DNA of 8,303 nt from Ignavibacteriaceae bacterium (GTDB lineage: Bacteria > Bacteroidota > Ignavibacteria > Ignavibacteriales > Ignavibacteriaceae). Positions 1-8,303 of the stretch are shown here, piece by piece. The notes under the pieces were generated by a model. The model was given only the letters and a program-made list of their open reading frames with translations. It searched no databases and was not told the origin of the DNA. Both the position numbers and the translations under genes were made by a program. Each line of letters begins with the position of its first letter. Position 1 is the stretch's first letter. Location: positions 1 through 8,303 of the forward strand of contig JAPHUI010000062.1 in assembly GCA_026193755.1 (NCBI GenBank). Reading direction: 5' to 3'.

Positions 1-611
1 ATTGGTGGATTGTATTCTTCGAAAGTTTTTGAAACCCTTTCATTCAGTTGCTCCAGGTTGTAAACAACGGAACCTTTTTCTACTCCGGAACTTGCATCTT
101 CACGTGCTGGTTTTACAATTAGAGGGTAATGCAAACCATGTCTTCCGGGCAAGCGAGGTTCTGTTAAAAGTTTATACCTTGGTGTAGGGACATTGTTTGC
201 GAGCAATAGCTGCTTTGTCATTCCTTTTCTCTGGCACAGGGCAAGTGTAAATGGTCCGGAGCCCGTAAATCGAACTCCATAAAGAGCAAATAACCCGGCA
301 ATCAAATGTTCAAGGGCAGGATCTTCTTTGTAGAATTCAATAAGATTAAAAACTACATCAGGCGGATTTTTGCTGAGCAAATCGATCAGGATTTGAATAT
401 TTTCATTAATATTTATAAGATCGACTTTGTACCCTTCTTCCTTAAGTGCGTTGGCAATGGCTTCATACTCTTCAGCTACTGTTGCAACATTAATATTGTA
501 TTCTGGTTCAAAACCCAACGAGTCCGGATCAACATCACGAATTTTTTCATAAATGTCATCGCCAGCCTGATTATAAACTACCGCAACATTCGTTTTTTTC
601 TTTTTATCCAT
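1..611 (-). CDS. D-Ala-D-Ala-ligase-like ATP-grasp protein, partial (C-terminus outside window)
   Basis: The reverse strand is open from an ATG at 611-609 to the window edge, giving 203 residues of an N-terminal part. Residues 8-120 look like the Rossmann-like preATP-grasp domain, with VFNLIEF (88-93) and GVRFTGSGPFTLALCQRKG (112-130). The TKQLL..NNVPTPRY stretch (132-146) and PLIVKPAREDASSGV (163-177), whose Lys167 should contact ATP, are typical of the Ddl/ATP-grasp superfamily. In true D-Ala-D-Ala ligases the segment after 'VVF' is HGxxGEDGxxQ. Here it is IEFYKEDPALEHL, and the N-terminal GGxSxExxVS signature is also absent. This is therefore better called a Ddl-like ligase of unknown substrate than Ddl itself. 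No clear Shine-Dalgarno precedes the ATG. The catalytic C-terminal half cannot be seen. Family assignment is fairly sure; substrate is unknown. Confidence 0.85.
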   Translation of the reverse strand, partial: MDKKKKTNVAVVYNQAGDDIYEKIRDVDPDSLGFEPEYNINVATVAEEYEAIANALKEEGYKVDLININENIQILIDLLSKNPPDVVFNLIEFYKEDPALEHLIAGLFALYGVRFTGSGPFTLALCQRKGMTKQLLLANNVPTPRYKLLTEPRLPGRHGLHYPLIVKPAREDASSGVEKGSVVYNLEQLNERVSKTFEEYNPP

Positions 612-884
612 AAAAATAAAACGCTTTAAAAAATGTATCTTAAAATTAGATTACAATTATTCATTAGGCAAATAATAATTTTATATTGAAGGCGCTCAGA
701 TACTATAAAAAAAACATCAAAGCCAATCTGAGGATATTGCTCAAACAAAGAATATAGCTTAGATTTATAAAAATTTTAATTCTTGACTAACATAAATTAG
801 AATCCCATAAACATTCTTTAAATATATTTAACAGATTAATCTCAATTTAAGCGATAGATATTATCCAACATGTAAATCAAAATG

Positions 885-897
885 ACTTGACTCAAGT
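885..897. promoter_or_regulatory. Short palindrome, possible operator
   Basis: ACTTGA-C-TCAAGT is a perfect 6-1-6 inverted repeat. It overlaps a weak -35-like TTGACT (887-892) on the plus strand, about 190 bases before the exported protein gene. Its position would suit a regulator binding site, but a repeat of this length can occur by chance. Confidence 0.15.
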
Positions 898-1064
898 TCT
901 CATTAAAATTAAATTTATTTTGATTTTTAAAATGCCACTGATATTTATGTTCTTTTTTATTATGATTTCCTTTTTAGATATATGTGACAGTTAATAACTT
1001 CAGTTTGAAGAATTAAATGAAACTGAAAATCAATAAAGCAGATAAAACACAACTTCATTCATTT

Positions 1065-1072
1065 AGAAGGAG
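1065..1072 (+). promoter_or_regulatory. Shine-Dalgarno deciding the start of the exported protein gene
   Basis: AGAAGGAG ends 7 bases before the ATG at 1080. An earlier in-frame ATG at 1017 has no such site and would add 21 charged residues ahead of the signal peptide. The site therefore supports 1080 as the true start. It stands out because the other genes in this window lack clear Shine-Dalgarno sequences. Confidence 0.75.
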
Positions 1073-1079
1073 TCGAATA

Positions 1080-1985
1080 ATGAGAAAACTAAAAATGCTT
1101 TTACTCGTCATATTACTGTTATCTAATAACGGATATTTAAGTGCGCAAGAAAAAAATAACAATAATGTCGATTTTATAAAACCATTCTCAAATATTTTCA
1201 CTGATATCCCCATAGGCTATTCAATGTCCTGCTCAGGATCTTATCCACTTTTTGAGGATACTAAAGCTCCACTTATCGGTAACATCAAATTAGGATTATC
1301 TAGTATTTTAAATCTGATGGTTACGAATGAAGGTAATCTTGCTAATATGTTGGGTAACAACAGACCTTCACCTGCATGGGGTTTGCAAGTTCAAATATTA
1401 CCGCAGTTTAATCAGTATCCTTCAGTATCACTTTGGGTAAAGAGTTCCATTGGATGGAATAATGAAACACTAAATCAGAATGATTTTGTTAATAAATTAC
1501 CGTATTTATTTGATCAAGGATTATTTTCAATCAGATATCAATATTCTTCTACTTCAGCGGGAGTGGCAACTGAGATGCAACCGATTAAGGGATTGTTAGT
1601 AGCATTAAATATTGGACTCCTCGAGCTCCGTTCACAAAATCTGTGGATATTTTTAGAAGATCCATTCAACGAAAATTGGTATCATGATATTAATGAATCA
1701 AACTCATTAATGTTCGACGGAGCAATCCTACTTTCCTTTTCTCCAATTGATAACATATATGTAATTGGTGAAATAAAGACTTTACCCTATTTTAATGCTG
1801 ACCTTAACGGTGAAAAGCTCGTCGTTCATCGAACAACTAATAATTCTTTAGGATTAAGATATTCTTTACCAATTCCTCTTAATATCGATGCTTTTTTGTC
1901 ATCTAGTTCAATTAACGGGCAGTCAATAAATCAGTTTCGATTAGGTCTCAGTGGATTGCTAAACCTTAACAGCAATTGGGAATGA
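1080..1985 (+). CDS. Exported probable outer-membrane beta-barrel protein, unknown function
   Basis: Starting at 1080 gives 301 residues; the longer frame from 1017 is less likely because a strong AGAAGGAG precedes 1080. Residues 1-22 form a clear signal peptide: MRKLK, a hydrophobic stretch of Leu/Ile/Val, and probable cleavage after LSA (22). The mature part alternates polar and hydrophobic residues in short stretches separated by Asn/Ser-rich turns, for example LFSIRYQYSSTSAGVATEM, MFDGAILLSFSPIDNIYVIGEI and NSLGLRYSLPIPLNIDAFL, as in outer-membrane beta-barrels. Paired stretches of the form 'GLRYSLP...' near the C-terminus fit transmembrane hairpins. The last residues are NSNWE rather than the common terminal aromatic residue. 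I do not recognise the family; a distant relation to YjbH-like barrels is conceivable but not shown. It stands alone on the plus strand and converges with the cation exporter gene. Confidence 0.8.
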   Translation: MRKLKMLLLVILLLSNNGYLSAQEKNNNNVDFIKPFSNIFTDIPIGYSMSCSGSYPLFEDTKAPLIGNIKLGLSSILNLMVTNEGNLANMLGNNRPSPAWGLQVQILPQFNQYPSVSLWVKSSIGWNNETLNQNDFVNKLPYLFDQGLFSIRYQYSSTSAGVATEMQPIKGLLVALNIGLLELRSQNLWIFLEDPFNENWYHDINESNSLMFDGAILLSFSPIDNIYVIGEIKTLPYFNADLNGEKLVVHRTTNNSLGLRYSLPIPLNIDAFLSSSSINGQSINQFRLGLSGLLNLNSNWE

Positions 1986-2053
1986 GAGGAGTAATTAAAT
2001 TATTTAAAAGATTGTTTGGATTCATTGCTCAGAAAGAAAGTATAGCAGAATGA
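1982..2053 (+). CDS. Possible 23-residue amphipathic micro-ORF coupled to the beta-barrel gene
   Basis: An ATG at 1982 overlaps the TGA of the preceding gene (ATGA arrangement) and opens a 23-residue frame ending in TGA at 2051-2053. The peptide MRGVIKLFKRLFGFIAQKES plus IAE is basic and hydrophobic in its first half. Lys6, Lys9 and Arg10 are set between Val/Ile/Leu/Phe, so it could form an amphipathic membrane-binding helix. Translational coupling is possible. The stretch AGAGGAG lies just after the ATG rather than before it, so there is no properly placed ribosome site. It may be chance; conservation was not tested. Confidence 0.25.
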   Translation: MRGVIKLFKRLFGFIAQKESIAE

Positions 2054-2110
2054 AGGATACTAACACTACGAGTTAGAGTATAAATGTAATAATTGTAGTT
2101 TAAAACCCTA

Positions 2111-3109
2111 TTACTCTCCTAAAGTTTTGTAAACTGCTTCACCAACCAGTTTCTCAACATTCCAGTCAAAGTTTATTTTCTTCTCTTCTTTGCGGACATC
2201 GCACTTTTGGTAACCGCAGAATTTACAGAGATCGTAGTTGCAGTAATCGAAGTGAATTTTTATTTGTGAGTTAGGGTATTCTTTTTCTAGTCCCTCGTCA
2301 ATTCTCTTCTCTTCTTTATGCGATTGCTCAATCGTAAAATAATAGGGGAGTATGAGATGAAAATCCATAAATGTCCTGTCACCTGATTGCCAGTAACGCA
2401 GTTCATGAAGGTCAATCCAATAATCCTGCTTCATTGCAATTAATAAATTGGAGATTATTTTCAGTATTTCAGGGTTTGTTTCGTGCATTAACCCGCCAAT
2501 GGATTCCCTGATTAGCTTATAACCTGTAAAAAGAATGTTAAGCGCAACGATAATGGCTATGATTGGGTCGAGCAGAATGTACTCGGTCATTATTACGAGA
2601 ATAATCCCAACTAAAACTCCGATACTGGTTGCGGCATCAGTCAATACGTGCTTGCCATCAGCGACAAGTGTTATTGAACTCGTTTTCTTGCCGGTTCTTA
2701 CTAAATAATATCCCAATACAAGATTTACAAATCCGGCAACGCTTATAAAAATAACTCCAATGCTCAAGGAATTAAGTGTTGGTCCTGCTAAAATGTCAAG
2801 AATCGATTGGTAAATAATTATTCCGGCAGCAAGTATAATTAAAAATCCTTCAACTCCAGCAGAAAAATATTCTATATTTCCATGTCCGTAAAGGTGAGTC
2901 TCATCTGCTGGTTTAGAGCTAAGGATAATGCTGAACAAAGCCATTCCTGTAGCAGCAACGTGGACCACTGATTCAGCTGCATCAGAAAAAATTGCGACCG
3001 AACCTGTGATAAAATAGGCAGTCATCTTTGTAATAAACATACCTATCCCAACAGCTAGCGAAATGTAGGCAGCTTTTTTTCTAAGATTTAATTGATCAGT
3101 TCTGTTCAT
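2111..3109 (-). CDS. Cation diffusion facilitator (CDF) family metal exporter with C-terminal Cys cluster
   Basis: A 332-residue inner-membrane protein of normal CDF length. It should exchange a divalent metal (Zn, Fe, Mn or similar) for protons and lower cytoplasmic metal. About six membrane segments cover residues 15-200. Likely transport-site residues are Glu46 and His50 in segment 2 (SDAAESVVHV) and His154 and Asp158 in segment 5 (DGKHVLTDAAT), by position against FieF/ZitB. HLYGHGNIEYF (72-82) is the conserved loop with two His. Residues 205-290 form the cytoplasmic ferredoxin-like domain, with LHELRYWQSGDRTFMDFHL (234-252). After it comes HFDYC...C..C....C..R, with Cys at 290, 295, 298 and 303, a probable metal-binding site. 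The start lies 8 bases after the aminotransferase stop, so it is co-transcribed. Family is certain; metal is not predictable with confidence. Confidence 0.93.
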   Translation of the reverse strand: MNRTDQLNLRKKAAYISLAVGIGMFITKMTAYFITGSVAIFSDAAESVVHVAATGMALFSIILSSKPADETHLYGHGNIEYFSAGVEGFLIILAAGIIIYQSILDILAGPTLNSLSIGVIFISVAGFVNLVLGYYLVRTGKKTSSITLVADGKHVLTDAATSIGVLVGIILVIMTEYILLDPIIAIIVALNILFTGYKLIRESIGGLMHETNPEILKIISNLLIAMKQDYWIDLHELRYWQSGDRTFMDFHLILPYYFTIEQSHKEEKRIDEGLEKEYPNSQIKIHFDYCNYDLCKFCGYQKCDVRKEEKKINFDWNVEKLVGEAVYKTLGE

Positions 3110-3117
3110 AACGTGAT

Positions 3118-4263
3118 TTAAAGTTTTTCTAATTTAGCTGCAGCCTCTTTTAGCACTTCATCTGTTTTGGCAAAACATATTCTTATTAACGATTGACTTT
3201 CTTTGCTTTCATAAAAAGGAGAGAGAGGAATGACAGCCACCCCCATCTCTTTTGTAAGATATTCGGAAAATTCTATATCTGATTTATTTGATATTGTCGA
3301 ATAATCGAGAAGTTGAAAATAGGTCCCTCTACAAGGTTTAAGTTTAAATTTTGAAGATTTAATTTCATTTATAAATACGTCCCGTTTTTGCTGATAAAAT
3401 TTTCCTAATGAGAGATATCTATCTTCATGTTTCATAAATTCCGCATATGCATGTTGGATAGGAGTGTTAGTTGAGAAAACAATGAACTGATGCATCTTCC
3501 TGAATTCCTTGGTTAGATTTTCAGGTGCAGCACAATAACCCATCTTCCAACCTGTCGTGTGATAGGTTTTACCAAAAGATGAAATCACGAAAGTTCTTTT
3601 TGAAAGCTCCTCAGAACTTGCGAGGCTTATATGTTTTTCACCATCAAAAGTTATGTGTTCATATACCTCATCGCTAATAATTAATATTTCGGTTTCTCTC
3701 GTCAGCTTTTCAAGTTGTTCGATGTCATCTTTAGAGATTAAACTACCGGTAGGATTGTGTGGTGAGTTAAGAATTATTGCTTTTGTTTTATCAGAAATTT
3801 TATTTTGAATTAACTCCCAATCGTACGAATAATTTTTTATATTGAGAGGAATATAAACAGGAATTCCGCCATTTGATAAAATATCCGGAACGTAACTGTC
3901 ATAAGCAGGTTCAAAGAGAATTACTTCGTCTCCCTGTTTAACAACGGAGGTTATAGCTGTATAAAGTGCTTGTGTGGCACCCGCAGTCACGGTAATTTCT
4001 TTATCAAAGTCGTAATGTTTACCATAAATTTTATTAATTTTTTCAGAAATTGCTTTTCGTAAATTCGGAACTCCCTGCATCGGTGCGTATTGATTGAATC
4101 CTTTATTCTGGAAGTATGAAACAAGTTCCAAAAGTTCCTGATCGCAATTAAAATCCGGGAATCCCTGAGCGAGGTTTATAGCATTGTGCTCAACTGCCAT
4201 TCGGGACATAATAGTAAAAATACTTGTTCCCCATTCGGGGAGTTTGGTTTTAATATTTATCAT
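3118..4263 (-). CDS. PLP-dependent aminotransferase, YbdL/methionine aminotransferase type
   Basis: A 381-residue fold-type I, class I/II aminotransferase. It resembles E. coli YbdL (methionine aminotransferase, also active on aromatic amino acids and kynurenine-like substrates) along its whole length. Diagnostic stretches are INLAQGFPDFNC (29-40), FNQYAPMQGVPNLRKAI (56-72), ITVTAGATQALYTAI (90-104), ILNSPHNPTG (164-173, Asn170 contacts PLP) and ISDEVYEHITFDG (196-208, Asp198 and Tyr201). SSFGKTYHTTGWKMGYC (228-244) has the Schiff-base Lys232. Arg361 in LIRICFAK should bind the substrate carboxylate. The likely reaction is cytoplasmic transfer of the amino group from methionine or a similar amino acid to a 2-oxo acid, as in methionine salvage. 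The ATG lies 6 bases after the Sel1 gene stop, with no Shine-Dalgarno, suggesting translation coupled within the operon. Family is sure; exact substrate is inferred from similarity. Confidence 0.92.
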   Translation of the reverse strand: MINIKTKLPEWGTSIFTIMSRMAVEHNAINLAQGFPDFNCDQELLELVSYFQNKGFNQYAPMQGVPNLRKAISEKINKIYGKHYDFDKEITVTAGATQALYTAITSVVKQGDEVILFEPAYDSYVPDILSNGGIPVYIPLNIKNYSYDWELIQNKISDKTKAIILNSPHNPTGSLISKDDIEQLEKLTRETEILIISDEVYEHITFDGEKHISLASSEELSKRTFVISSFGKTYHTTGWKMGYCAAPENLTKEFRKMHQFIVFSTNTPIQHAYAEFMKHEDRYLSLGKFYQQKRDVFINEIKSSKFKLKPCRGTYFQLLDYSTISNKSDIEFSEYLTKEMGVAVIPLSPFYESKESQSLIRICFAKTDEVLKEAAAKLEKL

Positions 4264-4269
4264 TTTATT

Positions 4270-5850
4270 TTAATTCGATAGAAGAAATTCCGGATCACCT
4301 GGTCTTTGTGTATCGTAAATTCTCTTCAATTCCTCATAAGCAAACCTGCTTCCCCGTTGTGCTGCTAATCTCAAATAATTTACTGCCTTTGGCTTGGACT
4401 GTGAAGTCCCAAGCCCTTTTTCATAACATAAACCTACCGTAACCATTGCAAACAATGATCCTGTTTCAGCAGCATTCTTAATCTTCTTAAAATCTTCTGA
4501 TTTATTATAGTCTCCAAATGAATCTAAAATTCTAGATGCTATAATCCTAATCTCAGCTTCATTGCTGCCAAGTTGTGCCGCTGTCTTCCATATATTTAAT
4601 CCTTTTTCCACATTATTCCTTCCAAACCTATTGGCATAGTAATTTAATCCGGACTCCACCATTGCGGGCATATAAAAAGCGTTTGCAGATTCATCGAGTA
4701 AATGTAACGCATCTGAAATTACTATTCGATTATCAAAATTAATTGATGTTAATCCGTACCAGACAAATTTTGCGATTTGGTTTCCAGCTTCGCTCTGTTT
4801 TCGAACTGACTCAAGCAAATCAGTTTCTCTGGATAATTTCCAGAGCAAGTTTGTTCCTAAAGGGGAATCGTTTCTGAGAGCACGATAGTAAAATACCGCA
4901 GCATCAATTAAATTTTTATTAAAGTAAATCCCTTTTTCATACATCCGTCCAAGAATTGTCTGAGCTTCGGGACATCCATTATCTGCCAGTGTAGAAAGTA
5001 TATCTATATTTTTCTTGTTTGCAAGTTGGTTTAATTTCGTTAGTTTATCTGCTAAAAGGATTTTTGAAAGACTATCCGCTCCAATATAATTAATATCTTC
5101 AACCAGCATACTATCAGTAATGGTAGTTGCGGAGTCGGATAATGTTTCAAAATCAATAAAAACTAATCCTAGAGAATTAGTAAGGTTTTCTGAAGAATTT
5201 GGGATGGGATTTTTTTCTTCTGGGGTGCCTGAAGTATTTAATAGAGAATCCACAATGGTTTTGGAGGTTCTTGGCTCGAGCTTAACTATAATTTCTTTCG
5301 CAGGTTCATAATCATTTTCAGCTGCTTTTTTAATCCAGTAATAAGCAAGATTAAAATCTCTTCGAACGGTGAGATTGTCAGTATACAATATTCCAACAAC
5401 ATATTGTGCCTGTACCATTCCATCGTTTGCAGCACTCTGGAATAATTTGAAAGCAGCAAACGGATTCCAGGGGACACCAATTCCGTTAATTAATAAAATT
5501 GCATAATTATATTTTGCTGAAGTAAGGTTTTGATCGGCTGCTTTTTTTAACCAATATACGGCCTGTGAAGTATCAGCCGGCATACCTTCACCAAGTAAAT
5601 ATCTTAAACCTAATTCGTGTTGTGCGAGTGGATCACCTGCATTTGCTTCCTGCGTTAGCTTGAATTTTTGCCAGATCTGATATGCAAGGTCAGGTCTATA
5701 AAAATATGGTGCTTTCTGCTTTGGTCTCTTATTCTTGAATGCAAGACTTTCTGTTGAATCCTGTGCAAAAATTATCGAGGAGAAAAAAAGAATAACCAGC
5801 AACAGCAGATAAATAATATTCTTCAATAAAATTCCATTAAAAATTTTCAA
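4270..5850 (-). CDS. Exported Sel1-repeat protein (TTG start)
   Basis: A 526-residue secreted or periplasmic protein. Residues 1-29 are a signal peptide: LLKNIIYLLLL core, probable cleavage after IIFA. The first Sel1-like block (about 70-187) carries repeats such as AGDPLAQHELGLRYLLGEGM, AVYWLKKAADQNLTSAKYNY and NDGMVQAQYVVGILYTDNL. A Ser/Thr-rich linker without repeats follows (190-285). Then come more degenerate repeats: NGCPEAQTILGRMYEKGIYF (291-310) and, last, ETGSLFAMVTVGLCYEKGLG plus AVNYLRLAAQRGSRFAYEEL (462-508). Such solenoids usually mediate protein-protein contacts; no enzymatic domain is seen. No in-frame ATG exists near the signal peptide, so the start must be TTG at 5850 or TTG at 5826. 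The latter gives MKNIIYLLLL and has GGA 8 bases upstream. It is the first gene of a tight run with the aminotransferase and exporter; why these are grouped is unclear. Confidence 0.85.
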   Translation of the reverse strand: MKIFNGILLKNIIYLLLLVILFFSSIIFAQDSTESLAFKNKRPKQKAPYFYRPDLAYQIWQKFKLTQEANAGDPLAQHELGLRYLLGEGMPADTSQAVYWLKKAADQNLTSAKYNYAILLINGIGVPWNPFAAFKLFQSAANDGMVQAQYVVGILYTDNLTVRRDFNLAYYWIKKAAENDYEPAKEIIVKLEPRTSKTIVDSLLNTSGTPEEKNPIPNSSENLTNSLGLVFIDFETLSDSATTITDSMLVEDINYIGADSLSKILLADKLTKLNQLANKKNIDILSTLADNGCPEAQTILGRMYEKGIYFNKNLIDAAVFYYRALRNDSPLGTNLLWKLSRETDLLESVRKQSEAGNQIAKFVWYGLTSINFDNRIVISDALHLLDESANAFYMPAMVESGLNYYANRFGRNNVEKGLNIWKTAAQLGSNEAEIRIIASRILDSFGDYNKSEDFKKIKNAAETGSLFAMVTVGLCYEKGLGTSQSKPKAVNYLRLAAQRGSRFAYEELKRIYDTQRPGDPEFLLSN

Positions 5851-5858
5851 TTTGAAGA

Positions 5859-5890
5859 CAAATATAGCAGAATAAAGGAAGGTAGTCCAA
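5859..5890 (-). promoter_or_regulatory. Bacteroidetes-type promoter of the Sel1-aminotransferase-exporter run
   Basis: On the minus strand TTG (5890-5888) is followed after 21 bases by TATATTTG (5866-5859), fitting the TTTG / TAnnTTTG pattern described for Bacteroidetes housekeeping promoters. Transcription would begin about 5855-5852, only a few bases before the TTG codon at 5850. The message would then be nearly leaderless, or would use the next in-frame TTG at 5826. Confidence 0.5.
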
Positions 5891-5917
5891 GTAGATTATT
5901 AGTGGCAGTTTCTATTT

Positions 5918-6334
5918 TTACCGAACTTTACTTAGAGTCTTGGTTTTTTGAAAATATTTTTTCATTGGTTTAAGGTAATTTTCTTTCCAACCCTTCTCAT
6001 ATTTTTTTTCTTCACCGTTAGGAAGTTGCGTGTGAATGATCGTTAGCTTTGTGCCGCTGTTGTGCTTTTCAAAAAGTATTTCTAATTTGGAATCAGGTGC
6101 ACCGTCGGGAAAATCGGTTGTTCTCCAGTTTTGCACTATCCTTCCATAAGGTTGAAGAATAAGATTCGTTCCGGTTATATAACCATTCTGGATGGAAAAG
6201 TGCGACCCGCTAATGGGTTCAATTTGTGCTTTTCCTGTTGTGAATGATGAATGACTAATACTGTTCAACCATGAGTCGTATAATTTTTTCGCGCTAACGG
6301 GAAATATTGCTGATAGTTTAATGCCGGGTTCCAT
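5918..6334 (-). CDS. AHSA1-type SRPBCC domain protein
   Basis: A 138-residue protein that consists of a single Aha1-C/START-like SRPBCC (Bet v1) domain, the usual length for these stand-alone forms. Recognisable family stretches are AKKLYDSWLNSISHSSFTTG (15-34), GSHFSIQNGYITGTNLILQP (43-62), RIVQNWRTTDFPDGAPDSKL (65-84), TKLTIIHTQLP (95-105) and GWKENYLKPMKKYF (115-128). The fold makes a deep hydrophobic pocket, but the ligand of this subfamily is generally unknown; no signal peptide is present, so it is cytoplasmic. It reads away from pyrG and lies 67 bases upstream of the Sel1 gene on the same strand. Read-through into that operon is possible, although a separate promoter lies between them. 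The ATG has no Shine-Dalgarno. The C-terminal tail is Lys-rich (KTKTLSKVR). Confidence 0.88.
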   Translation of the reverse strand: MEPGIKLSAIFPVSAKKLYDSWLNSISHSSFTTGKAQIEPISGSHFSIQNGYITGTNLILQPYGRIVQNWRTTDFPDGAPDSKLEILFEKHNSGTKLTIIHTQLPNGEEKKYEKGWKENYLKPMKKYFQKTKTLSKVR

Positions 6335-6465
6335 TTATTCTAACTTTTTTTTATAAGAATAATAAAAATCTGGGCTATTGCCAAATTAAAAATGAAAATA
6401 ATTTAAAAAATGGTCAGAATTTTTTAAAGAGTGAGTTGGCTGAAAAACTTTTAATATCACTTAAA

Positions 6466-6496
6466 TTGATTATAACTTGACCTTAGTCTATATTTG
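6466..6496 (+). promoter_or_regulatory. Bacteroidetes-type promoter of pyrG
   Basis: TTG at 6466-6468, a 20-base spacer, then TATATTTG at 6489-6496, matching the TTTG / TAnnTTTG promoter pattern. Transcription would start around 6500, giving a leader of about 15 bases that is mostly A (nine A at 6502-6510) before the ATG at 6515. The A-rich leader without Shine-Dalgarno is typical for this bacterial group. Confidence 0.6.
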
Positions 6497-6514
6497 AGAG
6501 CAAAAAAAAATTAA

Positions 6515-8303
<1,789 letters not shown>

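Larger units (their letters stand above)
612..1079. other. AT-rich divergent intergenic region
   Basis: About 470 bases lie between the divergent ATP-grasp gene and the exported protein gene. I see no convincing ORF, RNA gene or strong hairpin here. Weak sigma70-like matches on the plus strand are TTGACT (783-788) with CATAAA (806-811), and TTGACT (887-892) with TAAATT (910-915), both with 17-base spacers. The second overlaps a 13-base palindrome (885-897). In such AT-rich DNA these matches may be chance. The promoters of both flanking genes presumably lie here. Confidence 0.6.

Noticed and set aside
306..629. Plus-strand open frame of 107 codons
   Set aside because: It is antisense to the ATP-grasp gene, whose protein clearly matches its family; the translated product is a low-complexity Ile/Phe/Asn-rich sequence.
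695..732. Inverted repeat CTCAGAT (695-701) / ATCTGAG (726-732) as a terminator or RNA hairpin
   Set aside because: A seven-pair stem with a 24-base loop and no adjoining T-run is too weak, and its position fits neither flanking gene end.
1017..1079. Upstream ATG (1017) as the start of the beta-barrel gene
   Set aside because: It has no Shine-Dalgarno and would place 21 charged/polar residues before the signal peptide, whereas AGAAGGAG precedes the ATG at 1080.
2065..2099. ACTAC / GTAGT inverted repeat between the convergent genes as a bidirectional terminator
   Set aside because: Only five pairs with a 25-base loop; not a credible terminator.
5120..5480. Short open frames on either strand within the Sel1 gene
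   Set aside because: They overlap the Sel1-repeat coding frame, lack family resemblance and have no start signals of their own.

Overview
The window looks like a chromosomal segment from an AT-rich bacterium of the Bacteroidota/Chlorobiota/Ignavibacteriota (FCB) group. This is inferred from weak or absent Shine-Dalgarno sequences, two copies of a Bacteroidetes-type -7 promoter element (TATATTTG, each with an upstream TTG at about 20 bases), and the protein families present. No tRNA, rRNA, CRISPR array or insertion sequence is visible.

Layout. Positions 1-611 (minus) hold the N-terminal part of a D-Ala-D-Ala-ligase-like ATP-grasp protein whose C-terminus lies outside the window. An AT-rich divergent gap of about 470 bases follows. 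Next comes an exported, probable outer-membrane beta-barrel protein (1080-1985, plus) with a possible 23-residue ORF coupled to its stop codon. Converging on it is a tight minus-strand run: a Sel1-repeat exported protein (5850-4270), a YbdL-type methionine/aromatic aminotransferase (4263-3118) and a CDF-family metal-cation exporter with a C-terminal four-cysteine cluster (3109-2111). They are spaced by 6 and 8 bases and are probably one transcript. A small AHSA1/SRPBCC protein (6334-5918) lies upstream on the same strand, but the Sel1 gene appears to have its own promoter. CTP synthase (pyrG) starts at 6515 on the plus strand.

The most striking point is the right end. The pyrG reading frame follows the family until about residue 484, then stops at 7978. 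It lacks the last roughly 55-60 residues, which carry the His and Glu of the glutaminase triad. Exactly there, a DNA-adenine-methyltransferase-like gene on the opposite strand also loses its sense. About 15 bases (7954-7968) read sensibly as both genes, so this looks like an inverted join at a microhomology. An assembly or amplification chimera is the most likely cause; a real inversion is possible. Sequence right of about 7968 should not be assumed to be the native neighbour of pyrG.

I see no convincing new multi-gene system. The remaining points of interest are the divergent ATP-grasp protein, the unassigned beta-barrel protein with its coupled micro-ORF, and the near-leaderless TTG start of the Sel1 gene.
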